In this document: piece after piece, positions 1 to 7,729 of the stretch
Position numbering within the stretch: position 1 is the stretch's first letter
Layout: every line of letters starts with the position of its first letter
Assembly: GCA_002454045.1 (NCBI GenBank)
Contig: DKID01000014.1
Coordinates: 1 to 17,909 of the forward strand
Reading direction: 5' to 3'
DNA length: 17,909 nt
Source of the DNA: Nitrospina sp. UBA6727
GTDB taxonomy: Bacteria; Nitrospinota; Nitrospinia; Nitrospinales; VA-1
Program-made: the position numbers and the translations under genes
Notes under the pieces: model-generated
What the model was told of the DNA's origin: nothing
The model's input: only the letters and a program-made list of their open reading frames with translations
The model's database searches: none

Positions 1-36
1 GTAGGCGGCCGCATCGGCACGCAATACGTCTGGTGA
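1..36 (+). CDS. Possible 3' end of an outer-membrane barrel gene (partial)
   Basis: From the first base, frame 1 on the plus strand reads VGGRIGTQYVW followed by TGA. The last residues alternate (I, T, Y, W at -7, -5, -3, -1) and end in an aromatic residue. This is the usual C-terminal beta-signal of outer-membrane barrels recognised by BamA, and the two clear barrel proteins in this window end in a similar way (AYYY and GIAYRF). Only 11 codons are visible, so the call is tentative; chance open frame is the alternative. A NotI site (GCGGCCGC) lies at 5-12 and is natural sequence as far as can be seen. Confidence 0.25.
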   Translation, partial: VGGRIGTQYVW

Positions 37-64
37 CTCGGCGGGAGGGATGGCGTGGCGGGGA

Positions 65-265
65 TTATTCGATGCGGGCGTTGGCTAGTTCTTGCGCGAC
101 GCGGGTGATGTCTTTGACAAATTTCTCGAAGGCTTGGTCGGTGTCTTTGTGCTGCGTCTGTTTGCGGATTTCTTCCCCGTCGGCGTCGATTACAATATCG
201 AGGACGTTGATGCCGGGGGTTACGTGATGCTTGCGAATCTCTATTCTGATTTCGTTGACCTCCAT
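65..265 (-). CDS. 66-aa hypothetical protein
   Basis: A small acidic protein starting MEVNEIRIEIRKHH and ending ELANARIE. I do not recognise the family. The first ~35 residues look like two or three beta strands (EIRIEIRKH, NVLDIVIDADGEE). The rest looks like one amphipathic helix (DQAFEKFVKDITRVAQELANA). No signal peptide or membrane segment is visible, so it is probably cytoplasmic. The start at 265 is chosen because a strong ribosome binding site (GGAGGAGG) sits about six bases upstream. The open frame continues 79 codons further upstream, but that stretch is low-quality arginine/serine-rich sequence. The gene is divergent from aroDE and the two share a 278-bp upstream region. Confidence 0.7.
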   Translation of the reverse strand: MEVNEIRIEIRKHHVTPGINVLDIVIDADGEEIRKQTQHKDTDQAFEKFVKDITRVAQELANARIE

Positions 266-543
266 CGGTTCCTCCTCCAAATTAGACGGTGGATTACTGC
301 GCGCCGTTCGCGATGATGGCGATGACGCGACCGTCGTGGATTTGTCATCGCGCCGCGTCGTCGCGGACTTCCACATTCGCGGCGGATTTAATTTAATCAT
401 TTCGGCGGAAGGCGTCAAGTCCCTTTGCCAAAAACCGCCGCCGCCAGTTTTCCCGCGCAAGCGGGGAATATTCCCCCGCGCATTCCGCAATTCTGATACC
501 ATCCCGACTTTCGTTTGAACCTGTTTCGTCGCGGAGTTTCCCC
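266..543. other. Divergent intergenic region upstream of aroDE
   Basis: This 278-bp gap separates the 66-aa gene (minus) from aroDE (plus) and must hold the promoters of both. I see no convincing -35/-10 pair. The only distinct structure is the palindrome at 461-479, listed separately. The CGGAG at about 531-535 is the probable ribosome binding site of aroDE, eight bases before its ATG. Confidence 0.5.
461..479. promoter_or_regulatory. Palindrome upstream of aroDE, possible operator
   Basis: GGGGAATATTCCCC at 463-476 is a perfect 14-bp palindrome. It is extended by GC on the left and, after one extra C, GC on the right. It is centred about 75 bases before the aroDE ATG. Symmetry of this kind suits a dimeric repressor or activator site. 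It could also fold as an RNA hairpin, but no T run follows, so it is not a terminator. The regulator is unknown. Confidence 0.35.
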
Positions 544-2019
544 ATGATTTGCGTTCCCATTATCGGACCGTCCGCGCGAAAAGCGCAGCAGCAGATTGCG
601 TCCGCGGCGGCGGTCGCCGACATTTTGGAACTGCGCTTGGACTTGATGGATGCTCCCCGCCTCGATACTTTGCTCACCGCGGCGACGCTGCCGGTCATCG
701 TCACCAACCGTTCCAAACTTGACGGCGGACAATTTAAGGGGACGGATGAAAAACGCGTGCAGTCGTTGCGCGATGCGCGAAAAGCCGGCGCCGATTATGT
801 GGACATCGAAGTCTCCACGCCGCGGGAACATCTGCAACCTTTTTTGGAGGAGGGAGACGCCACCGCCGCGCAAACCATCATTTCGTATCACGACTTTTCG
901 CACACGCCCGAAGATTTGAATCCGCTTTACGAAACCATGCGCGAGATGCCGGGGGACGTCATCAAAATTGTCACTTACGCGCGGGACATTGCGGACAATC
1001 TGAAAATGTTTGAACTGCTAAAACGGGCGGCGCGCGAAAAGCAAAAGTTAATCGGTCTTTGCATGGGAGACGCGGGAGAAATCAGCCGCATCCTCGCGAC
1101 GGCGTTTGGCGGATTCCTAACCTTCGGCAGTCTCGACGACGGGCAAGAGAGCGCGCCGGGGCAGATTCCCGCGAAGACGCTCAAAGAGGTTTACCGCGTC
1201 AACACGGCGCGGCGCGACTTTAAGATTTACGGCGTCATCGGCAACCCCGTTTCGAAAAGCCGCGGCTATCTGGTTCACAACCGCGCTTTCCAGGCGACGG
1301 GTTCGTCGGACATTTACGTGGCGTTTCTCGTCAACAACGTGGAAAAGTTTTTCACCGGCTTCGCGGATTTTTTTAGCGGACTGAGTGTCACCATGCCCGC
1401 GAAGGAAAAGGTCGCGCCGCTGCTGGACCGAATCGACACGACGGCGCAAAAAATCGGCGCAGTCAACACGGTGGTGAAAGAAGGCGCGGGCTGGGCGGGT
1501 TATAACACCGACTGCGCCGCCGCCGTTGCCGCCATTGAAACTTGCACGGCGATTAGGGACAAGCGCGTTTTGATTCTCGGCTGCGGCGGAACCGCGAAGG
1601 CAATCGGTTTCGGCGTGAAAGAAAAAGACGGGCGGTTGACCGTCGCCTACAACAAAAATAAAGAGCGCGGGGAAATCTTGGCGAAAGAATTGGACTGCGA
1701 ATTAATTCATTGCCGCGCCGCCGGGACGCGGGCGATCGACATCCTCATAAATTGTTCGCCGGTGGGCATGAGTCCAAACGTCAACGAAACTCCGTTCGCC
1801 GCGGAAAATTTCAAAGCCGGGATGGTGGTGTTCGACGCGGTGTACAATCCGTTGGAGACGCGACTTTTGCGCGAAGCAAAATCTGCCGGTTGCGCGGTGG
1901 TTCCCGGTAGCGAGATGTTCGTCAACCAAGCGGCGCGGCAGTTTGCGCTTTGGACGGGGCAACCGGCGCCGGTCGCCGTCATGCGGCAAGCGTTGTTGGA
2001 AGGTCTCGGCGAGGACTAA
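544..2019 (+). CDS. aroDE: Bifunctional 3-dehydroquinate dehydratase / shikimate dehydrogenase
   Basis: A 491-aa cytoplasmic enzyme catalysing steps 3 and 4 of the shikimate pathway (3-dehydroquinate to 3-dehydroshikimate to shikimate, NADPH-dependent). Residues 1-~220 are a type I dehydroquinase. ELRLD at 29-33 is present, with catalytic His116 in SYHDF, Schiff-base Lys141 in DVIKIV, and the MGxxGxxSR motif with Arg182. Residues ~226-491 are shikimate dehydrogenase. They show substrate serines 237 and 239 in NPVSKS, catalytic Lys287 in TMPAKE, Asn308, Asp323 in NTD, the NADP loop GCGGTAKA at 346-353, and the C-terminal NQAARQFALW. All key residues are present, so both halves should be active. 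Fusion in this order is known from plants, chlamydiae and scattered other bacteria; most bacteria keep separate genes. Its stop overlaps the stop region of the convergent rhodanese gene by four bases. Confidence 0.95.
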   Translation: MICVPIIGPSARKAQQQIASAAAVADILELRLDLMDAPRLDTLLTAATLPVIVTNRSKLDGGQFKGTDEKRVQSLRDARKAGADYVDIEVSTPREHLQPFLEEGDATAAQTIISYHDFSHTPEDLNPLYETMREMPGDVIKIVTYARDIADNLKMFELLKRAAREKQKLIGLCMGDAGEISRILATAFGGFLTFGSLDDGQESAPGQIPAKTLKEVYRVNTARRDFKIYGVIGNPVSKSRGYLVHNRAFQATGSSDIYVAFLVNNVEKFFTGFADFFSGLSVTMPAKEKVAPLLDRIDTTAQKIGAVNTVVKEGAGWAGYNTDCAAAVAAIETCTAIRDKRVLILGCGGTAKAIGFGVKEKDGRLTVAYNKNKERGEILAKELDCELIHCRAAGTRAIDILINCSPVGMSPNVNETPFAAENFKAGMVVFDAVYNPLETRLLREAKSAGCAVVPGSEMFVNQAARQFALWTGQPAPVAVMRQALLEGLGED

Positions 2020-2354
2020 CCTGACGCGCCGTAGCGCGGAATTTTTGAGTCCACCACTTGCGACCACGCATCGATGCCGCCGATTAAGTTGTGAACGTTT
2101 TTGAATCCGCATTCAATCAATTCCATCGCCGCCCGTTGCGAACGTTCCCCGTGGTGGCAGATCACGACGATTTCCTCTTCAAAAATAAATTCCTGAATGC
2201 GGTCGATAACTTCGCCGAGCGGAAAATTTTCCGACCCGTCGATGGCGGCGAGGGAATACTCCCAAGGTTCGCGGACATCGAGCAGAAAAATATCGTCGCC
2301 GTTGTCCAATTTATTTTTTAGCGCAAGAGGTTGGAGTTGCGTGACGGAGTTCAT
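2016..2354 (-). CDS. Single-domain rhodanese-like protein
   Basis: 112 aa, the usual length of a stand-alone rhodanese domain, with no signal peptide, so probably cytoplasmic. The fold markers are LLDVREPWEY at 24-33, FPLGE at 44-48, and the active-site loop CHHGERS at 66-72 with the persulfide-forming Cys66, followed by NLIGGIDAW. Such proteins move sulfane sulfur between donors and acceptors; the physiological partner here is unknown. It starts 13 bp after the transporter gene stop and is probably cotranscribed with it. A sulfur role for that transporter is possible but not shown. No Shine-Dalgarno sequence is seen before the ATG, so translation may depend on coupling. The 3' end overlaps the end of aroDE on the other strand, with no room for a terminator between them. 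Confidence 0.9.
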   Translation of the reverse strand: MNSVTQLQPLALKNKLDNGDDIFLLDVREPWEYSLAAIDGSENFPLGEVIDRIQEFIFEEEIVVICHHGERSQRAAMELIECGFKNVHNLIGGIDAWSQVVDSKIPRYGASG

Positions 2355-2367
2355 CGCGATGGTAGCG

Positions 2368-3831
2368 TTATGGTTGAAAGCCGAGCAACGGCCAGTAGAC
2401 TAGAAGGAGCAGCGCGTAGCAAATCAAACCCAGCAAACTGAGGATGCTCCCCGACCAAATCATATCTTTAAAAGTTAAGAACCGTGACGAATAAGCCAGT
2501 GCCGCCGCCGGCGTGGCGATGGGCAAGATGAAGGCGAAGTTGCTGGGCAACAGCACCGTCATGGTTGCCGTCGGCGCCGCGATGCCGTAGACCGTCGCCA
2601 TGCTGATGGCGGTGGGCAGAAGGATGGCGATGACCGCCGAGTTGCTCATAAAAGTGGTGAGCACGGCGGAACATACCGCCATGACGAGCAGGAAACTCGC
2701 GCCCGATTCGACCCGCCCCGAAAATATTTTTTCGGCAAGCCACAACGCCGCGCCCGATTCCGCCACGACTTCTCCCATGATAATCGCGCCGCCGTACATT
2801 AGAACGAGCGCCCAGTTGATGTTCGCTTCCACCATCTTCCAGGTGACGAGGTTCAACGCGAATAATAAGACGATGGCGAGGATGGCGATGTTGGCGATGC
2901 CTAACGTTTCGCCGAATACGAACCAACAAAACAGCGTGGTCACCATCACCAACGCGATGCCTTTTTCTTGAAAGGTGATTCGTCCCATGACCGCCGATTT
3001 TTGTTGCAACGCTTTTCGCACAGGTTGCATGTCGCTGAGGTCCGGCGGAAACATAATTTTCAACGCCAGCCATCCGCCCGCGAACAAGAGCAACACCAGC
3101 GGAAAACTCAACTGCGTGTATTCAAAAATTCCTATGGCCTGCTGCCCGAGCGTGGCTTGCTCCAGCATCTCCATGCTCAACGCGACTCTCCCGCCGCCGA
3201 ACGCGGTCATCGTCCCGCCGATGATGCACCCCCAAGCCATCGCGAAATATAAGGACTTGCCGAAGACGGAGCTGTCGCGTTTCAAATTTAACGACTGCAC
3301 GATTTCGTGGATGACGGGAAACAGGATGACCGCGACCGCGTGTTCGGACATGAAACACGAACTGATTCCCGCGAAAAAATAAACGGCGGTGACCAACTGC
3401 GCGGGAGTTTCGCTCCAGTGCTTTATCACCCAAATGGAAATTCGCGTGCTGAGTCCGCAGGCGATCATCGACGCGGACAAGATGAAAACTCCCAGTATAA
3501 AAAAGACCGCCTTGTTGCCGAAATAACTGTACGCCCGGGAGGCTTCCATAATTCCCAAAAGCGGAACCGCGGCGATGGCGAGCAGACTGGTAATCGACAT
3601 GGGGATGAGATTGGTAGCCCAAAGGCTGACGCAAAGAAAAAACAGGCAAAGAGCTTTGTAGCCTTGCGGCGACAAGTCGCTGGGACCTTCTTGCGCCAAC
3701 AGCAGCGCGAAAATTCCGAAGAACAGCGCCAGAAAAATATACCGGCGCAGTCGGTCAAAAAGCACAATCCACAGAGGGCGTTTATCGATGAAGATCTGCT
3801 GGTTCTTAAATTTGGAATCGGCCATTGCCAT
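2368..3831 (-). CDS. DASS/SLC13-family anion:sodium symporter
   Basis: 487-aa inner-membrane protein with about 11-12 hydrophobic segments from residue ~30 to the C-terminus, a typical length for the divalent anion:Na+ symporter family. The two pseudo-symmetric halves show the family's substrate/sodium loops: SSCFMSEHAVAVILFP in the first half and TTFMSNSAVIAILLPTA in the second (family pattern SNT.A...L.P). The glycine-rich AWGCIIGGTMTAFGGG follows in the first half. Substrates of the family are C4-dicarboxylates, citrate or sulfate; sequence alone does not decide. The start may be the first Met or the third residue (Met at 3825); neither has a clear ribosome binding site. The gene is divergent from leuC across 281 bp and is followed closely by the rhodanese gene. 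Confidence 0.88.
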   Translation of the reverse strand: MAMADSKFKNQQIFIDKRPLWIVLFDRLRRYIFLALFFGIFALLLAQEGPSDLSPQGYKALCLFFLCVSLWATNLIPMSITSLLAIAAVPLLGIMEASRAYSYFGNKAVFFILGVFILSASMIACGLSTRISIWVIKHWSETPAQLVTAVYFFAGISSCFMSEHAVAVILFPVIHEIVQSLNLKRDSSVFGKSLYFAMAWGCIIGGTMTAFGGGRVALSMEMLEQATLGQQAIGIFEYTQLSFPLVLLLFAGGWLALKIMFPPDLSDMQPVRKALQQKSAVMGRITFQEKGIALVMVTTLFCWFVFGETLGIANIAILAIVLLFALNLVTWKMVEANINWALVLMYGGAIIMGEVVAESGAALWLAEKIFSGRVESGASFLLVMAVCSAVLTTFMSNSAVIAILLPTAISMATVYGIAAPTATMTVLLPSNFAFILPIATPAAALAYSSRFLTFKDMIWSGSILSLLGLICYALLLLVYWPLLGFQP

Positions 3832-4112
3832 TAACGCAGTCGCTGAAGATTAAACTTAATTTTCGCCGCGGCGATACCCGTTGAGGGTTGCAGAACTGTA
3901 ACAAACTTTCGCACGCGCCGTCGTCGCGTCACCGTCACCGCCGTCATCGCGGCGGAGCGAAGCCATCCATCTTATAACTTAAAATGTCCGGCGGAATAAA
4001 AAAATTTATGGTTTAACGGCGTTCAATGGTATCTTGTTTTTTCATCGCCGTTTCGGAATGTACAAAAGAAAACGCCGCCGATGGTTTATCATCCGCCGAA
4101 GGAATCTGTCGA
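3832..4112. other. Divergent intergenic region, transporter / leuC
   Basis: 281 bp between two divergent genes. A perfect 10-bp palindrome CGCCGCGGCG lies at 3864-3873. A hairpin has the stem CCGCCG (3938-3943) / CGGCGG (3950-3955) and a six-base loop. Around it, GTCACC and GTCATC units recur. An AT-rich patch TTATAACTTAAAAT at about 3972-3985 could hold a -10 element for leuC, but no matching -35 is seen. I see no leucine-rich leader peptide and no T-box. Confidence 0.4.
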
Positions 4113-5414
4113 ATGGGAATGACGATTACAGAAAAAATTTTAGCCGCGCACGCGGATAAAGATTTCGTGCAGCCGGGCGACAACATTTGGGTGAACACGG
4201 ATGTGCTGATGACGCATGATGTTTGCGGGCCGGGCACCTTCGCGATTTTCAAAAAACAGTTTGGCGAAAACGCGAAAGTGTGGGACCGCGACAAAGTGGT
4301 AATTATCCCCGACCACTTCATCTTCACCAAAGACGCGCACGCCAACCGCAACATCGACATCCTCCGCCAGTTTGTGAAAGAGCAATCCCTGCCGCATTAT
4401 TTTGATGTCGGGAGCGACAATTACAAAGGCGTCTGCCACCTCGCGCTGGCGCAGGAAGGATTCAACCGCCCCGGCGAAGTTTTGTTCGGCACCGACTCCC
4501 ACACCAGCACATCCGGCGCCTTCGGAATGTTCGCCACCGGAATCGGCAACACCGACGCGGCGTTTATTCTCGGCACCGGCAAACTCTGGGTCAAAGTTCC
4601 CGAGTCAATGTGTTTTGAATTCGTCGGCACATTTCCGGAACACGTCATGGCGAAGGACGTAATCCTCACCGTGATTGGCGACATCGGCGTGGACGGCGCA
4701 GCCTATCGCGCGATGGAATGGCGCGGCGATGCGGTCATGAAACTTTCCATGGAAGAGCGGATGACCCTCTGCAATATGGCGATTGAAGCGGGCGGGAAAA
4801 ACGGCATCATCGTGGCGGATGACGTGACCACCGACTATGTCCGACAGCGAACCGATGCGCCGTATAAAATTTATCATTCCGACGACGACGCAAAATATTT
4901 TTTCAAAAAAACTTATGACGCCAGCGAGATGGAACCCGTCGTCGCGAAACCGCATTCCCCCGACAACAAAGCCAAAGTCAGCGAGTGCCAAGATGTGAAA
5001 CTCGACCGCGCTTATATCGGCTCCTGCACCGGCGGGAAGATCACCGACTTCATCGCCGCGGCGCGACTTTTGAAAGGCAAGCGAGTGAAGATTGACACCT
5101 TCATCGTGCCGGCAACCCGCGAGGTCGAACAGGATTTATACAAAGAAAAAATGGGCGGCGAAACGTTGATGGATATTTTCAAAAACGCCGGCGCCTATCT
5201 CGGCGACCCTTCCTGCGCGGCGTGCCTCGGAGGACCCAAAGACACCTTCGGTCGCGCCGCGGATAATCAAGTGGTGATCTCAACCACCAACCGCAACTTC
5301 CCCGGTCGGATGGGCTCCAAACAAGCGCACGTTTATCTCGCGTCGCCTTACACCGCGGCGGCGTCCGCCCTGACCGGGCACATCACCAACCCCGCGGAAT
5401 TCCTCGATAATTAA
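4113..5414 (+). CDS. leuC: 3-isopropylmalate dehydratase, large subunit
   Basis: 433-aa aconitase-family subunit that isomerises 2-isopropylmalate to 3-isopropylmalate in leucine biosynthesis, acting with LeuD. The [4Fe-4S] ligands are visible: Cys305 in SCTGG and Cys368/Cys371 in DPSCAACLGG. GTDSHTST, the PATREV segment and the C-terminal NRNFPGRMG are also typical. At ~430 residues it is shorter than the ~470-aa enterobacterial LeuC and matches the type-2/HacA-like group, so homoaconitase is an alternative; the partner subunit favours isopropylmalate. The start at 4113 is chosen because AAGGA lies about nine bases upstream. An in-frame ATG at 4026 would add 29 residues that do not resemble the family. 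leuD follows after 17 bp. Confidence 0.92.
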   Translation: MGMTITEKILAAHADKDFVQPGDNIWVNTDVLMTHDVCGPGTFAIFKKQFGENAKVWDRDKVVIIPDHFIFTKDAHANRNIDILRQFVKEQSLPHYFDVGSDNYKGVCHLALAQEGFNRPGEVLFGTDSHTSTSGAFGMFATGIGNTDAAFILGTGKLWVKVPESMCFEFVGTFPEHVMAKDVILTVIGDIGVDGAAYRAMEWRGDAVMKLSMEERMTLCNMAIEAGGKNGIIVADDVTTDYVRQRTDAPYKIYHSDDDAKYFFKKTYDASEMEPVVAKPHSPDNKAKVSECQDVKLDRAYIGSCTGGKITDFIAAARLLKGKRVKIDTFIVPATREVEQDLYKEKMGGETLMDIFKNAGAYLGDPSCAACLGGPKDTFGRAADNQVVISTTNRNFPGRMGSKQAHVYLASPYTAAASALTGHITNPAEFLDN

Positions 5415-5431
5415 ATCTCTGAAAAAATAAA

Positions 5432-6013
5432 ATGAACAAAGTGATTGAAGGCGCCGCCTACGTGTTGGGAAACGATATCGACACAGACCAAATCATTCCC
5501 GCGGAACATTTGGTGTACAGTTTGAGTGACCCGGAAGAGCGCAAACATTACGGCGAGTTTGCGTTGTCGGGAGTTCCCGCAGACCGCGCGGGGCTACCGG
5601 AAGGGAACATCCCGTTCACCGAAAGCGGGCGGAGCGAGTCGAAATATTCCATCATCGTCGGCGGAAAAAATTTCGGTTGCGGGTCATCGCGCGAGCACGC
5701 TCCCGCCTGTATGGAAATCGCTGGAGTGCGCGCGGTCATCGCCGAATCGTATGCGCGCATTTTTTACCGCAACTCGGTGGACGGCGGATTCTTCATTCCG
5801 TTCGAATGCGCCGCGCGTTTAGTCGAAGAAATTAAAACAGGCGACGACTTGATGATTGATCTGAACGCGAACACCGTCACCAATCGGTCGCGCAAAAAAA
5901 CTTACGACCTAAAGTCGCTCGGCGAGGTGATTGAAATTATCGAAGCGGGTAATATTTTTGAATACGCCCGCAAGATGGGAATGATGCCATCCGCCAGCGA
6001 CGGTCCGCAGTGA
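5432..6013 (+). CDS. leuD: 3-isopropylmalate dehydratase, small subunit
   Basis: 193-aa swivel-domain subunit that completes the LeuC active site. Visible motifs are GNDIDTDQIIPAEHL near residue 14, the substrate-binding GKNFGCGSSREHAP near residue 75, and AVIAESYARIFYRNSVDGG. The segment after DQIIPAE, with its PEE motif, resembles plant and cyanobacterial small subunits, which supports isopropylmalate over homoaconitate as substrate. Only a weak ribosome binding site precedes the ATG, so translation is probably coupled to leuC. The TGA stop lies beside a possible GTG start of the next frame, but the better start of that gene is 44 bp downstream. All four genes from leuC to the LRR gene share strand and tight spacing. 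Confidence 0.92.
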   Translation: MNKVIEGAAYVLGNDIDTDQIIPAEHLVYSLSDPEERKHYGEFALSGVPADRAGLPEGNIPFTESGRSESKYSIIVGGKNFGCGSSREHAPACMEIAGVRAVIAESYARIFYRNSVDGGFFIPFECAARLVEEIKTGDDLMIDLNANTVTNRSRKKTYDLKSLGEVIEIIEAGNIFEYARKMGMMPSASDGPQ

Positions 6014-6057
6014 CGGGCGAGGCGGCGCAACAACGGCGGGATGACGCGGGCTTTGTG

Positions 6058-6846
6058 ATGAAAAACATTTTGGTCGCGGTCAGATTTTTCTTGCACGCTT
6101 TTTTGTTTTTGGTCGCGGGCGTCTTCGGGATTTTGAAAGTGGCGGCGGCGGAGACCATCCTAATTCCCGCGGGTCCCTTCATCATGGGAAGTTCCGAGGC
6201 AGATATTCAATGGGCAGTGCGACAATTTCATTCCGAGTCCTTCGATTGGTACCGCGATGAAACCCCGGCGCGCACGGTGACCTTGCCCGCTTTCCGCATC
6301 GATAAGTATGAAGTTACCGTGGGCGATTACTCGTCATACCTCGCAGCCACGGGCGAGTCGCCGCCGCGCGAATTTAATCCCCGCCATGCTGACCGCCCTG
6401 TGGCAAATGTAACTTGGCGGCGCGCGAAAGATTTTTGCCGCTGGGCGAAGCAACGTTTGCCGACGGAAGCGGAGTGGGAAAAGGCGGCGCGCGGCACCGA
6501 TGCGCGGCGTTATCCTTGGGGCAACGAACCGGACGCGCTCAACGCCAACGTTCGCGGGATGGGCGACAGTTATCGCAACACCAGTGCGGGCGGTAAGTTT
6601 CCAGAGGGCGCAAGTCCGTATGGGCTGATGGATATGTCGGGGAATGTTTGGGAGTGGACCGCGGACTGGTATCAACCTTACGCAGGCAACGAATATGACA
6701 ACGATTTCTACGGCGAAAAGTTTAAGGTGATCAAAGGCGGGTCGTGGTATTCCAACTTAGACTTGGCGCGTCCGGCGGTTCGGGGGAAAGCACTTCCAGA
6801 CCAGCAAAAAAATTATATCGGGTTTCGTTGCGTCGCCTCGAAATAA
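6058..6846 (+). CDS. Exported FGE-sulfatase-fold (SUMF1-like) protein without the catalytic Cys pair
   Basis: 262 aa from the ATG at 6058. A start at the overlapping GTG 6010 would put 16 unlikely residues before the signal sequence. Residues 1-~31 form a Sec-type signal (FFLHAFLFLVAGVFGI then KVAAA). The rest has the formylglycine-generating-enzyme fold: IPAGPFIMGS, FRIDKYEVTVGDY, the RLPTEAEWEKAARG..YPWGNE core, GLMDMSGNVWEWTADWY, GGSWYS and final IGFRC. True FGE uses a copper-binding cysteine pair (CxxxxC) shortly before the final GFRC. Here that stretch reads ARPAVRGKALPDQQ with no cysteine, so sulfatase activation is unlikely. It may be a binding or ligand-modifying relative. No sulfatase gene is in the window. 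It is followed after 16 bp by the LRR gene, and both are exported. Confidence 0.85.
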   Translation: MKNILVAVRFFLHAFLFLVAGVFGILKVAAAETILIPAGPFIMGSSEADIQWAVRQFHSESFDWYRDETPARTVTLPAFRIDKYEVTVGDYSSYLAATGESPPREFNPRHADRPVANVTWRRAKDFCRWAKQRLPTEAEWEKAARGTDARRYPWGNEPDALNANVRGMGDSYRNTSAGGKFPEGASPYGLMDMSGNVWEWTADWYQPYAGNEYDNDFYGEKFKVIKGGSWYSNLDLARPAVRGKALPDQQKNYIGFRCVASK

Positions 6847-6862
6847 AAAGGAGATTGCTGTC

Positions 6863-7699
6863 GTGCGGATTCATAAAAAATTAGTTGCGGGAGTTTTAGT
6901 ATTGAGTTGGTTCGTCGCGCCACTTCCCGCGATGGCGGCGGGGGAACATCCTCCCGACAAAGAAAAACGGATGAGCCCGCGCGCAGAAAAACACGGCGGC
7001 GTTGATGGCGGCGGAAAACACGGGAAGCGCGCGGGGCATGGTTATGGCCGACGGATGGGACCGCCCGCCGACATCGCGGCTCACATCAAAGAAAGGTTGT
7101 CCGCGGATGGCACAAAAGTCAATTTGAATCGGTCGTTGATCGGCGTGAAGGGGATGAAAATTCTCGCCGCGATGCCGGAGTTGAAAAAGGTAAAGTCGTT
7201 GGCGTTGCAAGAAAATAAGTTGGGGGATGAAGGGGTGCGGATTCTTGCCGCATCGAAAATATTTCAACACACCGAGAAACTTTCTTTGTGGGGCAATGGG
7301 GTTTCTGCCCAAGGGGCGCGGATGATCGCCGAGTCGCCAAACATGAAAAACTTAAAAGAACTTAAGTTGACCCGGAACCGGATAGGGGACGAAGGGGCGG
7401 AAGCGCTGGCGGCGGCGGAAAATTCCATCGCCCTGACCTTTATCGATTTGAGCGCCAACGAGATCGGCGACCGCGGGGCTTTGGCGATTGCTAACTCACC
7501 GCGGTTTGCCAACCTGAAAACTTTGGACCTTTACAACAACCGCATTTCCGCGGCGGGAATGAAAGCGTTATTGCAATCCGAAAATCTGAAAAGCCTGGAG
7601 ACGCTCATTCTGGTCCGGAACAAAATCGATATGGAAGCAGCCAATGAACTCGCCAAAAATCAGAGTCTGCCAAGTTTGAAAAGGTTGGAACTGAATTGA
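6863..7699 (+). CDS. Exported leucine-rich-repeat protein (ribonuclease-inhibitor type)
   Basis: 278 aa starting at GTG. The start is fixed by AAAAGGAGA about nine bases upstream and by the signal peptide that follows (VAGVLVLSWFVAPLPAMAA, cleavage near residue 26). Residues ~27-75 are a basic Lys/Arg/Gly/His-rich linker. From ~80 to the end are about six LRR units of 26-32 residues with the pattern LxLxxNxIxxxGAxxLAxS, as in ribonuclease-inhibitor LRRs. The protein ends within a strand (LKRLELN), with no capping domain. LRRs bind other proteins; the partner is unknown. It is probably cotranscribed with the FGE-like gene, and perhaps with leuCD. A weak AT-rich inverted repeat follows at 7708-7726. 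Confidence 0.8.
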   Translation: MRIHKKLVAGVLVLSWFVAPLPAMAAGEHPPDKEKRMSPRAEKHGGVDGGGKHGKRAGHGYGRRMGPPADIAAHIKERLSADGTKVNLNRSLIGVKGMKILAAMPELKKVKSLALQENKLGDEGVRILAASKIFQHTEKLSLWGNGVSAQGARMIAESPNMKNLKELKLTRNRIGDEGAEALAAAENSIALTFIDLSANEIGDRGALAIANSPRFANLKTLDLYNNRISAAGMKALLQSENLKSLETLILVRNKIDMEAANELAKNQSLPSLKRLELN

Positions 7700-7707
7700 C
7701 GAAGTAG

Positions 7708-7727
7708 TTTTTTAGCAAGCCAAAAAT
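7708..7727. terminator. Weak bidirectional terminator candidate
   Basis: TTTTTTAGCAAGCCAAAAAT lies between the convergent ends of the LRR gene and the 63-aa gene. T and A runs flank a short GC stem (AGC/GCC with a wobble and a bulge). The stem is poor, so this is only a candidate, but its place between two converging genes fits. Confidence 0.3.
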
Positions 7728-7729
7728 TA

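Noticed and set aside
393..903. Minus-strand ORFs of 107 and 162 codons across the aroDE start
   Set aside because: They overlap the well-supported aroDE coding sequence in shadow frames, are rich in Arg and Gly, and have no ribosome binding site.
3898..3960. GTCACC/GTCATC repeats before leuC as a CRISPR or iteron array
   Set aside because: The units are short, irregular and fewer than four, without spacers. They are better described as imperfect GC-rich inverted and direct repeats.
4026..4112. 29-residue N-terminal extension of LeuC
   Set aside because: No ribosome binding site before 4026, while AAGGA precedes 4113. The extension has no family resemblance and is not a leucine-rich leader.
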